Positions 1 through 9,547 of a stretch of DNA of 64,000 nucleotides are shown piece after piece. The notes below the pieces were generated by a model. It saw only the letters and a list, made by a program, of their open reading frames with translations, ran no database searches and was not told the origin of the DNA. Made by a program: the position numbers and the translations under genes. The first letter of the stretch is position 1, and each line of letters begins with the position of its first letter. Origin of the DNA: Albimonas marina (GTDB lineage Bacteria; Pseudomonadota; Alphaproteobacteria; Rhodobacterales; Rhodobacteraceae); the NCBI RefSeq assembly GCF_029223255.1, contig NZ_JARHUC010000006.1, positions 1-64,000 on the forward strand. The letters are read 5' to 3'.

Positions 1-84
1 CTCGAGCCCATAGGCAATGTGCCGCCCGCAGAAGCCGAAGCCGCATTCCACGCTGCGCTGGAAACGCGCGATGTGGCCGCGTAG
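1..84 (+). CDS. IS3-family transposase OrfB, C-terminal fragment (partial at window edge)
   Basis: Reading from base 1 in frame 1 gives 27 residues and a TAG stop. The peptide contains IGNVPPAEAEAAFHAALE, the characteristic C-terminus of IS3-family OrfB (DDE) transposases, where PIGN-x-PPAEAE is highly conserved. Only the tail is visible, so the catalytic triad and the orfA/orfB frameshift site cannot be assessed. It lies just inside the right terminal repeat of the element, as expected. Confidence 0.75.
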   Translation, partial: LEPIGNVPPAEAEAAFHAALETRDVAA

Positions 85-96
85 CTAACGAACATC

Positions 97-123
97 GGCC
101 TCCGGCAGACCCGGAGCGGTTCA
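97..123. repeat. IS3-type right terminal inverted repeat
   Basis: The reverse complement starts TGAACCGCTCCGGGTCTGCC, the form of terminal repeat found on many IS3-family elements. It begins 13 bases after the transposase stop and ends where the tniB-like frame resumes. The matching left repeat and the target duplication are outside the window. Confidence 0.6.
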
Positions 124-390
124 GACATCCTCGAGGGCTGCTGCGACATCGCCGGGCTCGAGGCGCCCAGCGACCCGGGTCTGGTCGACTGGCTGATCCA
201 CGCGAGCCGCGGCCGCTTCGGCCGCTGCATCGAGAACAACATCAACGTCATCGAGGTGGCGCTGCTGCGCCGCGACGCGCAACTCACGATCCGGCATTTC
301 GTGGAAGCCTGGGAGATGGCCGAGGGCTGCGCGCCCGAGCGCAACGTCTTCGTCGCCGCCCGCTGGGCGCAGATCGACCTCTCCGCCTGA
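124..390 (+). pseudogene. tniB-like AAA ATPase, 3' fragment truncated by the IS
   Basis: The frame ending at the TGA at 388-390 encodes 88 residues with no start codon before the IS boundary. The fragment includes HASRGRFGRCIENNINVIEV, which resembles the sensor-2 and lid region of TniB/TnsC-type transposition ATPases, and it ends AARWAQIDLSA. TniB is the ATP-dependent regulator that links TniA transposase to target DNA; its Walker motifs would lie upstream of the IS. tniQ starts 44 bp downstream, the usual tniA-tniB-tniQ order. The family call rests on this order and a short match, so it is moderate. The gene must be non-functional unless an intact copy exists elsewhere. Confidence 0.6.
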
Positions 391-434
391 CCGTCGCCGC
401 CCCGCCCATTTCGTTTCGATCCGGAGCTCACGCG

Positions 435-2318
435 ATGACGACCCTGTTCCCGCACCTGCCCTTCGACCCGACCGAAACCCCGCTGTCCTTCGCGACCCGC
501 CTGGCCGCGCTGCATACCGGCGACCGGCTCACGCCCTTCCTGACCGACTTGGGCATTCGCGCCGACCGCCTGGCCCGCGGCGACGAGACCTCGGTACGCC
601 GCCTCTGCGAGGTGGCGGACGTCGACCGGGAGGCTGCGCTCGCCAATACGGCCATCGGCGGCGAACGCCGCCGCTATCGCCTGCGCGGCTTCGACATCTC
701 GGCCGAGTTCCTCGCGAACCCCGCCACGGTGTTCTGCCCGGCCTGCCTGCGGGAGGACGACGCCCGCGACCCGCGCGCGGCGCTGGCCCGTCGGGGGCGG
801 CTCGCCTGGACGCTGCGCCCGGTGCGGACCTGCCCGGCGCACGGCATCGCCCTGGTCCAGCGGGCGCCCAAGGGCTACGACGACAAGCTGCACGAACTGG
901 CTGTTCGAGCGCCCGAGCGGGGCGAGGCGCTGGACCGCCTCGTCGACGCCGCCGAGGCCCGCTCCGTGTCGCCGCTGCAGACCTATGTCGAACGTCGCCT
1001 GGCCGGCGAGGCCGGCCCGGCCTGGCTCGATGCGCAGTCCCTCGAACAGTCCGCGCGCGCCTGCGAGATGCTCGGCGCCCTCGTCGCCGTCGGCCCGAAG
1101 GCGAGCGTCAGCGCCTTCACGTCGTGCGACTGGGACCGCGCCGGACGCGCCGGCTTCGCCGCCGCCGCAGAGGGCGAGTGCGGCATCCGGGCGGCGCTGC
1201 ACGAGGTGCAGGCGACTTTCCGCGCCACCGGCGCCCAGCCGGGCCCGCGCAAGGTCTTCGGCCGCTTCTACGAGTGGCTCTTCGCCTCGCGCGGCGAGAA
1301 GGCGCCGGGCGACATCCGCCGGATCCTCGGCGAGCACATCTGCGAGACCATGGAGCTGGACGTCGGCCGCGAGGTCCTTGGCGTCGCCATCGAAAAGCGC
1401 CGCCTGCACAGCGTCGCGACGCTCGCCGCCGAGACCGGCTCCGACCGCCGCACGCTGCGCAACCTGCTGGCCGCCCGCAGCCTGGTCGGCAAGGACGACC
1501 ATGCCGTCTACGACGTGTTCGACGCCGAGGCCGGCCGCGCCGTCGCGGCGACCCTGCAGCGGGTGGCGCACGCCATCATCCTTCCGAAGATCCTCGGCTG
1601 CTCGCGCCCGCAGGCCGAGGCGCTGATCGACGAGCGGGTCCTGCCGCCGCTGGCCGAGGGCTGCGCGCCCGGCAACAAGCACAAGGCGGTCGACGCAAGG
1701 AATGTCGAGACGCTGCTCGCCCTCCTGGCGTCCGAGGCGCCGACGGTGGAGGCCGCGCCGATCGGCCTGGTTCCGATCGCCAAGGCCGCCGAGAAGGCGA
1801 AGGTGGCCGGGATCGAGATCATCCACCTCGTGCTCGGCGGCTTCCTCGAGACTGTGGTGAGGCTGGAAGGGCAGGGCGGTTTCGCCGGCGTTCTGGTCGA
1901 TCCCGGCGAGGTTCGTCGAGAGATCCGCCACCACCTGATCGGGATTTCGCCGATCGAGGCCTTCGGACGCCTCCGGATTCCGGTCCGCTCAGGCTGGGCG
2001 TTGACCGATGATGATCTTCCGGGCGGCGCCTTGCTGTCGCCGATCGAGGTGCAGGGAGCGAACGGGCGCCACCTGGTCCGTCGCTTCGATGAAGCCGAGG
2101 TCGATGCCTTGGCATCCCGTCTCATGAGCATCGCCCGGCTTTCGACCGAGACCTCGCTGTCGCGGCAGGAGGTTCGGCGCCGGCTGAGAGCCGCCTCGGT
2201 CCGGCCGATGCTCACCGAAGATCAGATCGGGGCCGATCTGTTCCGGGTCGAAGATCTCCCGGAAGACCTGGCGTCGGAACTGTTCCAAGACGGTCGCGCT
2301 GACCTCGCCGCCGCGTAG
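435..2318 (+). CDS. tniQ: TniQ/TnsD-family transposition protein, long form
   Basis: This 627-residue protein carries an N-terminal TniQ domain. The opening HLPFDPTETPLSFATRLAAL is typical. A zinc-finger pair follows: CPAC at about 101-104 and CPAH at about 133-136, with the conserved W and R between them. TniQ/TnsD proteins recognise target DNA or a guide complex for Tn5053/Tn7-like transposases. The protein is clearly longer than common TniQ (about 400 residues), and the region beyond residue 200 has no motif I recognise; by analogy with TnsD it may be a site-specific DNA-binding part. It follows the truncated tniB fragment and is closed by a strong terminator. The frame is intact although its partner is broken. 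Confidence 0.85.
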   Translation: MTTLFPHLPFDPTETPLSFATRLAALHTGDRLTPFLTDLGIRADRLARGDETSVRRLCEVADVDREAALANTAIGGERRRYRLRGFDISAEFLANPATVFCPACLREDDARDPRAALARRGRLAWTLRPVRTCPAHGIALVQRAPKGYDDKLHELAVRAPERGEALDRLVDAAEARSVSPLQTYVERRLAGEAGPAWLDAQSLEQSARACEMLGALVAVGPKASVSAFTSCDWDRAGRAGFAAAAEGECGIRAALHEVQATFRATGAQPGPRKVFGRFYEWLFASRGEKAPGDIRRILGEHICETMELDVGREVLGVAIEKRRLHSVATLAAETGSDRRTLRNLLAARSLVGKDDHAVYDVFDAEAGRAVAATLQRVAHAIILPKILGCSRPQAEALIDERVLPPLAEGCAPGNKHKAVDARNVETLLALLASEAPTVEAAPIGLVPIAKAAEKAKVAGIEIIHLVLGGFLETVVRLEGQGGFAGVLVDPGEVRREIRHHLIGISPIEAFGRLRIPVRSGWALTDDDLPGGALLSPIEVQGANGRHLVRRFDEAEVDALASRLMSIARLSTETSLSRQEVRRRLRAASVRPMLTEDQIGADLFRVEDLPEDLASELFQDGRADLAAA

Positions 2319-2342
2319 CCGACCCACATCGCCGAAAATCGA

Positions 2343-2369
2343 AAGGCCGCCCTTCGGGGCGGCCTTTTT
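2343..2369 (+). terminator. Rho-independent terminator of tniQ
   Basis: GGCCGCCC and GGGCGGCC pair around a TTCG tetraloop, followed at once by five T residues. It starts about 25 bp after the tniQ stop. Confidence 0.92.
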
Positions 2370-2631
2370 CGTTTGGCCGCGTCCCGCCGGGGCCTATGTC
2401 TGATTTGTCATAATGCAGATTCAGCGCGCCTTTTGACGCCTGCGACCCAGTCGATCCGGAAACTGGTCAACTATTCATTGCATTGAGACCAAGCTGGCGG
2501 CGGCTTGGCCGGCGTGACGTCTCGTACATTGGCGTGTCTGTCGCTGCGATGGTCGATTGTTGCCCGCGCCCACAGGTGCGATAGCGGCGGCGCATCGGGC
2601 GCGCCGCCTCCATCGCGTCGGACGCAAGGGC
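2370..2631. other. Gene-free junction between the transposition module and the RTX gene
   Basis: No gene is seen here. The stretch is AT-richer than its surroundings at 2400-2490. It holds TGTCATAATGCAGATTCAG (2406-2424), which has the flavour of a terminal repeat of a Tni-type transposon (ends starting TGTCA are typical), but only one copy is visible. Further on, CCAAGC and GCTTGG (2489-2508) could form a weak hairpin downstream of the RTX gene on the minus strand. The transposon boundary is therefore probably in this interval but is not resolved. Confidence 0.4.
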
Positions 2632-5154
2632 TCAGAAGATCCCGATGTCGGCGGCGACCTGGTCGAGGTCCAGGGGGCCGTCGCCGCGCAGGGTCAGGAC
2701 GTCGCCGCCGCCGAAGGCGAAGGTGGCGACGCGGCCGTTTCCGGAAAGGGTCGCGAAGGCGTCGACCACCTCCTGGCCGGTGTCGATGGCGGGGTCGCGG
2801 AACAGGTCCGCGTCGAGCCGCAGCGAGTCCGCGCCCGACTGGTAGTCCAGCGCCTCGTCCTTCCCGTGCCCCCTGGCGTAGACGAACACGTCGTCGCCCC
2901 CGCCGCCCGTCAGCTTGTCGCGTCCCGCGCCGCCGTCCAGCAGGTCGTCGCCGCCGCCGCCCTTGAGCGTGTCCTTGCCGGTGCCGCCGCCGAGGTCGTC
3001 GGCCCCGCCGCCGCCCTTCAGGACGTCCCCGCCCTTGCCGCCCCGCAGCAGGTCGGCCCCGCCGTCGCCGGCCAGGGCGTCGCCGCCGTCCTGGCCGAAC
3101 AGGGCGTCCGCGCCGCCGCCGCCGGAGAGGTCGTCGCCCTTGTCGCCGCCCTCCAGCCGGTCGTCGCCGGCCTCGCCTTCCAGCGCGTCGGCGCCGTTCT
3201 GGCCGAACAGGGCGTCGTCGCCCTCGCCCCCGCGCAGCAGGTCGCCGCCGCCGGCGCCGCGGAGCTGGTCCTCGCCCGCGCCGCCGTCCAGCGAGTCCGC
3301 GCCGCCGCGGCCGGAGAGGCGGTCGTCGCCGCCGAGCCCGATAAGGATGTTGGCGCCGCCGTCGCCGCGCAGGACGTCCGCGACATCCGAGCCCTGCAGG
3401 TTCTCCACCGCGGTCAGCACGTCGCCCTGCGCGTCGCCGCCCGACTGGGCGCCCGGGCGCGTCAGGTCGACGTCGACGCCGGCGGCGCTGTCGGAATAGT
3501 CGGCCGCGTCGTTTCCGTCGCCGCCGCGGATCTCGTCGGCGCCCGCGCCGCCGGCCAGCAGGTCGCGGCCCTTGCCGCCGCCGAGCCGGTCGTCGCCGTC
3601 TCCGCCCTCGATCCGGTCGGCGCCCTCGCCGCCCGAGAGGTCGTCGTCGCCGCCCAGGCCGAAGATGCGGTCGGCGCCGCCGCCGCCCAGAACGACGTCG
3701 TCGCCCTGGTCCGCGCCGCTGATCTCGTCGTCGCCCTCGCCGGAGACGAAGCGCTCGATCCCGATCAGCACGTCGCGCTCGTCGTTCACCGGCGTCAGGA
3801 TGTCGTCGCCGGTCACCACCCGGACGAAGCCGTCCAGAGGCGCGCCCCCGCCCAGCGGGTCGATGGCGAGGAAGACCTGCAGGTTCACGTCCGCGGGCGT
3901 GGCGGAGTAGTCGGCCGTGTCGAGGCCCGCGCCGCCGTCCAGCACGTCGACGCCGGCGCTGGCGATCAGGCTGTCGTCGCCCAGGCCGCCCGACAGGATG
4001 TCGTCGCCGGGCGTGCCCGCGAGGACGTCGTCGCCATCGGTCCCCTCGGTCAGGATCGGGGCGGCGAAGATGCGCGTCTCGATCGCGTCCTCGCCCTCGA
4101 CCCGCCAGGTCAGCGCGATGCGCCCGTCGGCCAGCGATGCGGCGGTCAGGTCGGCGCCGTCGCGCTCCGCGGCCAGGAAGGATTCGCCCGCGGCCGCGCC
4201 GGCGGCGTCGAAGCGCTGGCCGCGGATCTGCGGCGGCTCGACCCCGTCGACGTCGTAGAAGACGACGAAGCCGCCGTCGGGCAGGGCGGCGATGGCGGAG
4301 TCGTCGTCCAGCCCGTCGATGGCCGCGCCTGTCTCGGTCACGGCCGAGAGCGGCTGCGCCTCGGCGTCGAAGACCTGGAACAGCACCCGGCTGCCGCCGA
4401 GGCTCTGCGTGCCCGAGACGACGAAGCCGCCGCCCTCCAGCGCCGCCACCGCCGGCTGCAGCGCCGAGCCGCCGGAGACCGAGAAGACGCCGGTCGCCAC
4501 GGTCTCCCCCGCCGCGTCGCGGACCAGGATCCGGAACCGGTCGTCGCCGCCCGCGTCGCCGTCGGCGTCGACCACCAGCACGACGTTCCCGCTCTCCAGC
4601 GTCGTCGAGGCCAGGGTCGCCTCGCCGATGTCGTCGGTCAGGATCTCGTCGCCGCCGTCGCCGTCGGCCTGGCCGTCGCGCCCCTCGACGATGGCGCGGC
4701 CCTCGTCGCCGTCCGAGACGGCGTGGAAGACGAAGCCGTCGTCCTGGGCCGCGATGGTCGGGCGGAAGTCGAGGTCGAAATCCGCGAGGTCGATGATCGA
4801 ACCCTGGGAGCCGGCGCGCAGGACCGCGTCGCCCGCGACCACGTCGTAGGCCCGCCCCAACACCGTCAGGCCGTTGGCCGCCAGGAAGGCCACGGCGAAG
4901 CCGCCGTCGGGCAGGGCCGCGAGGTCGTATCCGGCGACGGTGCTGATCGCGCTCTCGATCTCGAAGGCGTCGCCCAGCGGCGCGCCGTCGGCGTCGAACA
5001 GCCGGCCCTCGAGGGAGGAGAAGAACGCCTGGTCGATCTGCGTGACGACGAGGATGCGCCCGTCCGCGAGCGCGATCGACTGCGGGTCGCGGAAGGCGTC
5101 GGCCTCGACGCCGGAGGCGAAGGGCGCGTCGATCGGCCTGGGGTCGCTGGGCAT
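2632..5154 (-). CDS. RTX-type calcium-binding secreted protein
   Basis: The product has 840 residues from an ATG preceded by AAAGGA. Residues 1-365 consist of repeated beta-rich segments containing ALPDGGF-like motifs, as in cell-surface beta-propeller modules. From about 371 there are three blocks of glycine/aspartate nonapeptide repeats (GGxGxDxLx) at about 371-415, 470-550 and 592-755, which form calcium-loaded beta-rolls. The last 80 residues (ending DIGIF) look like the uncleaved C-terminal signal of type I secretion substrates. No N-terminal signal peptide is present, which fits that route. No ABC/HlyD/TolC exporter lies nearby. No enzymatic domain is recognised, so the function, perhaps adhesion or matrix, is open. 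An upstream in-frame extension to 5265 is Arg-rich and lacks a good ribosome site. Confidence 0.85.
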   Translation of the reverse strand: MPSDPRPIDAPFASGVEADAFRDPQSIALADGRILVVTQIDQAFFSSLEGRLFDADGAPLGDAFEIESAISTVAGYDLAALPDGGFAVAFLAANGLTVLGRAYDVVAGDAVLRAGSQGSIIDLADFDLDFRPTIAAQDDGFVFHAVSDGDEGRAIVEGRDGQADGDGGDEILTDDIGEATLASTTLESGNVVLVVDADGDAGGDDRFRILVRDAAGETVATGVFSVSGGSALQPAVAALEGGGFVVSGTQSLGGSRVLFQVFDAEAQPLSAVTETGAAIDGLDDDSAIAALPDGGFVVFYDVDGVEPPQIRGQRFDAAGAAAGESFLAAERDGADLTAASLADGRIALTWRVEGEDAIETRIFAAPILTEGTDGDDVLAGTPGDDILSGGLGDDSLIASAGVDVLDGGAGLDTADYSATPADVNLQVFLAIDPLGGGAPLDGFVRVVTGDDILTPVNDERDVLIGIERFVSGEGDDEISGADQGDDVVLGGGGADRIFGLGGDDDLSGGEGADRIEGGDGDDRLGGGKGRDLLAGGAGADEIRGGDGNDAADYSDSAAGVDVDLTRPGAQSGGDAQGDVLTAVENLQGSDVADVLRGDGGANILIGLGGDDRLSGRGGADSLDGGAGEDQLRGAGGGDLLRGGEGDDALFGQNGADALEGEAGDDRLEGGDKGDDLSGGGGADALFGQDGGDALAGDGGADLLRGGKGGDVLKGGGGADDLGGGTGKDTLKGGGGDDLLDGGAGRDKLTGGGGDDVFVYARGHGKDEALDYQSGADSLRLDADLFRDPAIDTGQEVVDAFATLSGNGRVATFAFGGGDVLTLRGDGPLDLDQVAADIGIF

Positions 5155-5484
5155 CCGAAGTCCTTTCCATGGCCGACCGCGGCCTGGGGGCCTTCGGCGA
5201 AACGATCTGATCCGAAATGTCGACGCCCGGCGCGCGCGGGGGCCGTCGCGTCGGCGAGGTCTCAATCCTGGGGAATGAAAGTCGGCTCCGGGCCGGAAGG
5301 CAACACGGTTGCGCGATCACGCGGCCGCGGCGCGCCGTCCTGTGCGCGAGGGGCGGGATCGCGGGACCGGACGATCCGCGGGCCGGTCGGCCCCGGACCG
5401 GGCGGACGGCCCGGCCCCCGCGCGCGACGCGCGGGCCGGGCGGCCGCGGAGGAGCCCGGCCGTTTCCGGCCGGGCGCGGAGGGC
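5155..5484. other. 330-bp gap upstream of the RTX gene
   Basis: There is no coding sequence with protein-like composition. On the minus strand this interval carries the RTX promoter region and the 3' end of the sulfatase transcript, including the hairpin at 5454-5475. The middle (5330-5460) is almost pure G/C. Confidence 0.5.
5454..5475 (-). terminator. Hairpin just downstream of the sulfatase gene
   Basis: GCCCGGCCG and CGGCCGGGC form a 9-bp perfect stem with a 4-base loop, 9 bp after the sulfatase stop on the minus strand. There is no T-tract, so it may be a terminator or an mRNA 3'-end stabiliser. Confidence 0.45.
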
Positions 5485-7065
<1,581 letters not shown>

Positions 7066-7253
7066 GGTGTCCTCCCTTGCCCGCTCTTCTGCATCGAGCT
7101 TGAATATCAAAGCACAACTCAGGTGATCGCGCCATGACGCGCGAGGGGGGCGGGGCGGTTTCTCCTCCCGCGGGAGCGTCGGGTCGGGGGCTTCGTCGGG
7201 GCCGTCGCCGCGGAGCGCAGGACGGGCGCGGCGCCCGCCGGGACGGCCCCCGG

Positions 7254-8240
7254 TCAGCCCTTCCCGGGCCGGTAGAGGCTCGGCGCGGCGCCGGTCCAGC
7301 GGCGGAAGGCGCGGTGGAAGTTGGCGGCGGAGGAGAAGCCGAGGTCGTGGGAGATCTCCTCGACGCTCTTGCGCCCGTCGCGCAGGGCGCGGATCGCGAG
7401 GTCGCGGCGCAGGCCGTCCTTGATCGCCTGGAACGAGGTCTCGTCCGCCTCCAGCCGCCGCATCAGCGTGCGGGGCGTCAGGCCCAGGGCCGCGGCCACC
7501 TCGGGCAGGCGGCCGTCGGGGCCGTCGGCGCGGTGCAGAAGCTCGCGTACCCGGAGCGGCAGGCTGTGCTCGCGCGAGCGGGTGAAGATCCAGTCGCGCG
7601 GGGCGCGGTCGAGGAACTCGACCAGCTCGGCGGCGCTGCGGGCGACGGGCGGGCCCAGCGTCGCGGGATCGAAGGCGATGGCCGAGCGGGGGGCGTCGAA
7701 GTCCGCCGTCGCGGGGAACAGGACCGGGTAGTCGGCCGCGAAGGCCGGGCGCGGGAAGGCGAAGGCGACGCCCGCCACCGGCAGCTCGCGCCCCGCGAGC
7801 CAGGACAGCAGCCCGTGCGAGAGCTTCAGGATCAGCATGTGCCCGAAGCGCTGCACCGACGGCGGCGGCTCGGCGCGCGGGAGCAGCGACAGGCGCAGCC
7901 GGGCGGGGCCCGTCTCGACCTCCAGCCGCCAGTCGTCGAGCAGCAGGTTCCAGAAGGTCGAGAACCGGTGCAGGGCGGAGGGTAGGCTCGAGGCCTCGCG
8001 CACCGTGGTCAGCAGATGCTGGAGGGCGCGGGCGCGGATCGGGCGGCTCCACAGGCCCATCATCTCGTCCCCCGTCTCGACCGCGGCGATCTGGTAGAGG
8101 CGCACGATCTCGTCGAGGGTGATGCGCCCCGGCCGGCTGCGCGCGCTCTCGCCCAGGCCCGCGCGGCGCAGGAACGAGGTCAGCTGCGCCTCGGAGCAGA
8201 CGCCGCGCAGGGCGGCGAGCCAGTCCTCGACGAAGGCCAT
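7254..8240 (-). CDS. AraC-family transcriptional regulator (arabinose-binding-domain subtype)
   Basis: The product has 328 residues. Residues 1 to about 215 match the N-terminal ligand-binding domain of OruR/ArgR-like AraC proteins, and the C-terminal 100 residues form the double helix-turn-helix. These include [20 protein letters not shown] for the first HTH and [20 protein letters not shown] for the second, then [12 protein letters not shown]. It is divergent from the crotonase gene, with a 317-bp shared promoter region holding a perfect dyad, which suggests it regulates that gene. The sulfatase gene 188 bp downstream on the same strand could also be a target. The ATG at 8240 was chosen because the upstream extension is low-complexity Pro/Arg/Gly. 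Confidence 0.87.
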   Translation of the reverse strand: MAFVEDWLAALRGVCSEAQLTSFLRRAGLGESARSRPGRITLDEIVRLYQIAAVETGDEMMGLWSRPIRARALQHLLTTVREASSLPSALHRFSTFWNLLLDDWRLEVETGPARLRLSLLPRAEPPPSVQRFGHMLILKLSHGLLSWLAGRELPVAGVAFAFPRPAFAADYPVLFPATADFDAPRSAIAFDPATLGPPVARSAAELVEFLDRAPRDWIFTRSREHSLPLRVRELLHRADGPDGRLPEVAAALGLTPRTLMRRLEADETSFQAIKDGLRRDLAIRALRDGRKSVEEISHDLGFSSAANFHRAFRRWTGAAPSLYRPGKG

Positions 8241-8557
8241 TGACACGGTGGGGATGTCGGGCGGGGCCGGAACGGGCGACAGGGGCGGGGGCGCGGGCGA
8301 TTTCGTCACTTTATGACAGCGATCTGTCCTCAGCGGAGATTTCGGAGCGGGTCCGGAGCATGTAGATGGCGCGATGCGACAGTACGGGGGAGGGGCCGGC
8401 CCGGTCCAGCCTGCGCGGGACGCGCCGCCGGCCGCGGCGGGCGCCCCGGGCGCGGGGGCGCGGGCCTCTCCGCCGTTCCGTCCGCCGCCCGCCCCGCCGC
8501 GCCCGGATCCCATCGGCCGCCGGGCTCCGCCTCGCCGCGCCAAGAAAGGACCGAAAC
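8241..8557. other. Divergent promoter region of the araC-type and crotonase genes
   Basis: No gene is present. The AT-richest part (about 8300-8365) contains the GACAG/CTGTC dyad and is the likely location of both promoters. The remainder next to the crotonase start is G/C-rich and Pro/Arg/Gly in every frame. Confidence 0.5.
8315..8328. promoter_or_regulatory. Inverted repeat GACAG-N4-CTGTC, candidate operator
   Basis: A perfect 5-bp dyad with a CGAT centre lies in the AT-richer part of the divergent intergenic region, about 75 bp from the regulator start and 230 bp from the crotonase start. Assignment to the neighbouring AraC protein is inference. Confidence 0.35.
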
Positions 8558-9364
8558 ATGGCCCTCGACCCCAAGGACCTCGCCTACGACAACCTCGCGA
8601 TCCGCGAGCATGGCGACGGCGTCGCCATCCTGACCCTGAACCGGCCCGAGAAGCGCAACGCGCTCGACGTCGCCACCATCGAGGAGCTGGTGACCTTCTT
8701 CAGCTCGGCGCGCCGGATCGGCGTGAAGGCGGTGGTGCTGGCGGGGGCGGGGGACCACTTCTGCGCGGGTCTCGACCTGGTCGAGCACTGGAAGGCCGAC
8801 CGCAGCCCCGACGACTTCATGCACGTCTGCCTGCGCTGGCACGAGGCGTTCAACAAGATGGAATACGGCGGCGTGCCGGTGATCGCGGCGCTGAAGGGCG
8901 CGGTGGTCGGCGGGGGGCTGGAACTCGCCAGCGCTGCCCATATCCGGGTGATGGACGACAGCACCTATTTCGCCCTGCCCGAGGGGCAGCGGGGCATCTT
9001 CACCGGCGGCGGCGCGACGATCCGGGTCTCGGACCTGATCGGCAAGGCGCGGATGATCGACATGATCCTCACCGGCCGCGTCTACCAGGGGCGCGAGGCG
9101 GTGGACCTCGGGCTGGCGCAGTATCTCGCCGAGGGGTCGAGCTTCGACCTGGCGCTGGAGCTGGCCGAGAAGATCGCCGCGAACCTGCCGCTGACCAACT
9201 TCGCGATCTGCTCGGCGATCAGCCACCTCAACAACATGTCGGGGATGGACGCGGCCTATGCCGAGGCGGTGGTGGCGGGCGTGGTCAACACCCAGCCCGC
9301 CGCCCGCGCCCGGCTGGAGGCCTTCGCCAACAAGACCGCCGCGCGCGTGCGCCCCAACGGCTGA
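8558..9364 (+). CDS. Enoyl-CoA hydratase/isomerase family protein (crotonase)
   Basis: The product has 268 residues with a complete crotonase fold. [10 protein letters not shown] is at about 31-40. The first oxyanion-hole segment is [13 protein letters not shown], and the second is [33 protein letters not shown] carries the glutamate position typical of hydratases. Family members act on acyl-CoA thioesters (hydration, isomerisation, hydrolysis or C-C cleavage), so substrate and reaction cannot be fixed. AAGAAAGGA lies upstream of the ATG. The gene stands alone on its strand, divergent from an AraC regulator and 183 bp ahead of the molybdoenzyme, so it may answer to an acyl-CoA or acid inducer. 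Confidence 0.88.
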   Translation: MALDPKDLAYDNLAIREHGDGVAILTLNRPEKRNALDVATIEELVTFFSSARRIGVKAVVLAGAGDHFCAGLDLVEHWKADRSPDDFMHVCLRWHEAFNKMEYGGVPVIAALKGAVVGGGLELASAAHIRVMDDSTYFALPEGQRGIFTGGGATIRVSDLIGKARMIDMILTGRVYQGREAVDLGLAQYLAEGSSFDLALELAEKIAANLPLTNFAICSAISHLNNMSGMDAAYAEAVVAGVVNTQPAARARLEAFANKTAARVRPNG

Positions 9365-9547
9365 GCCGGCGCCGGGCCGCGCGGCCGGCCGGCGCCGGCG
9401 CCGGCGGCGGGCGGGGCCGGTCCCCGCCCCCGTCGACCCGGCCCCGTCGCCCCGGCCCGCCGCCGCGGTTGCCCGAAGGGCCGTTCCCCGCTACCGCAGG
9501 AGGGGCGGGCCGCCTCCGCCCCCGCTCGACGACGAGGATACCGCATC

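Larger units (their letters stand above)
1..123 (+). mobile_element. IS3-family insertion sequence, right end only
   Basis: The window opens inside an insertion sequence whose right end can be placed. A transposase C-terminus stops at 84. About 40 bases later the sequence ends in GGAGCGGTTCA, whose reverse complement TGAACCGCTCC matches the usual terminal repeat of the TGAACC class of IS3 elements. Directly after it, coding sequence of a different protein (a TniB-like ATPase) begins in mid-frame, so the element interrupts that gene. The left end lies outside the window. Confidence 0.7.

Noticed and set aside
124-2424. CRISPR-associated transposon module
   Set aside because: Only tniB-like debris and tniQ are seen, with no cas genes, CRISPR repeats or tnsA/tnsB; a Tn5053/Tn7-type relic is sufficient.
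4137-4796. Arg-rich 219-residue plus-strand frame
   Set aside because: It is antisense to the RTX gene, and its RRRR-type composition is the expected shadow of GC-biased Gly/Asp/Ala codons.
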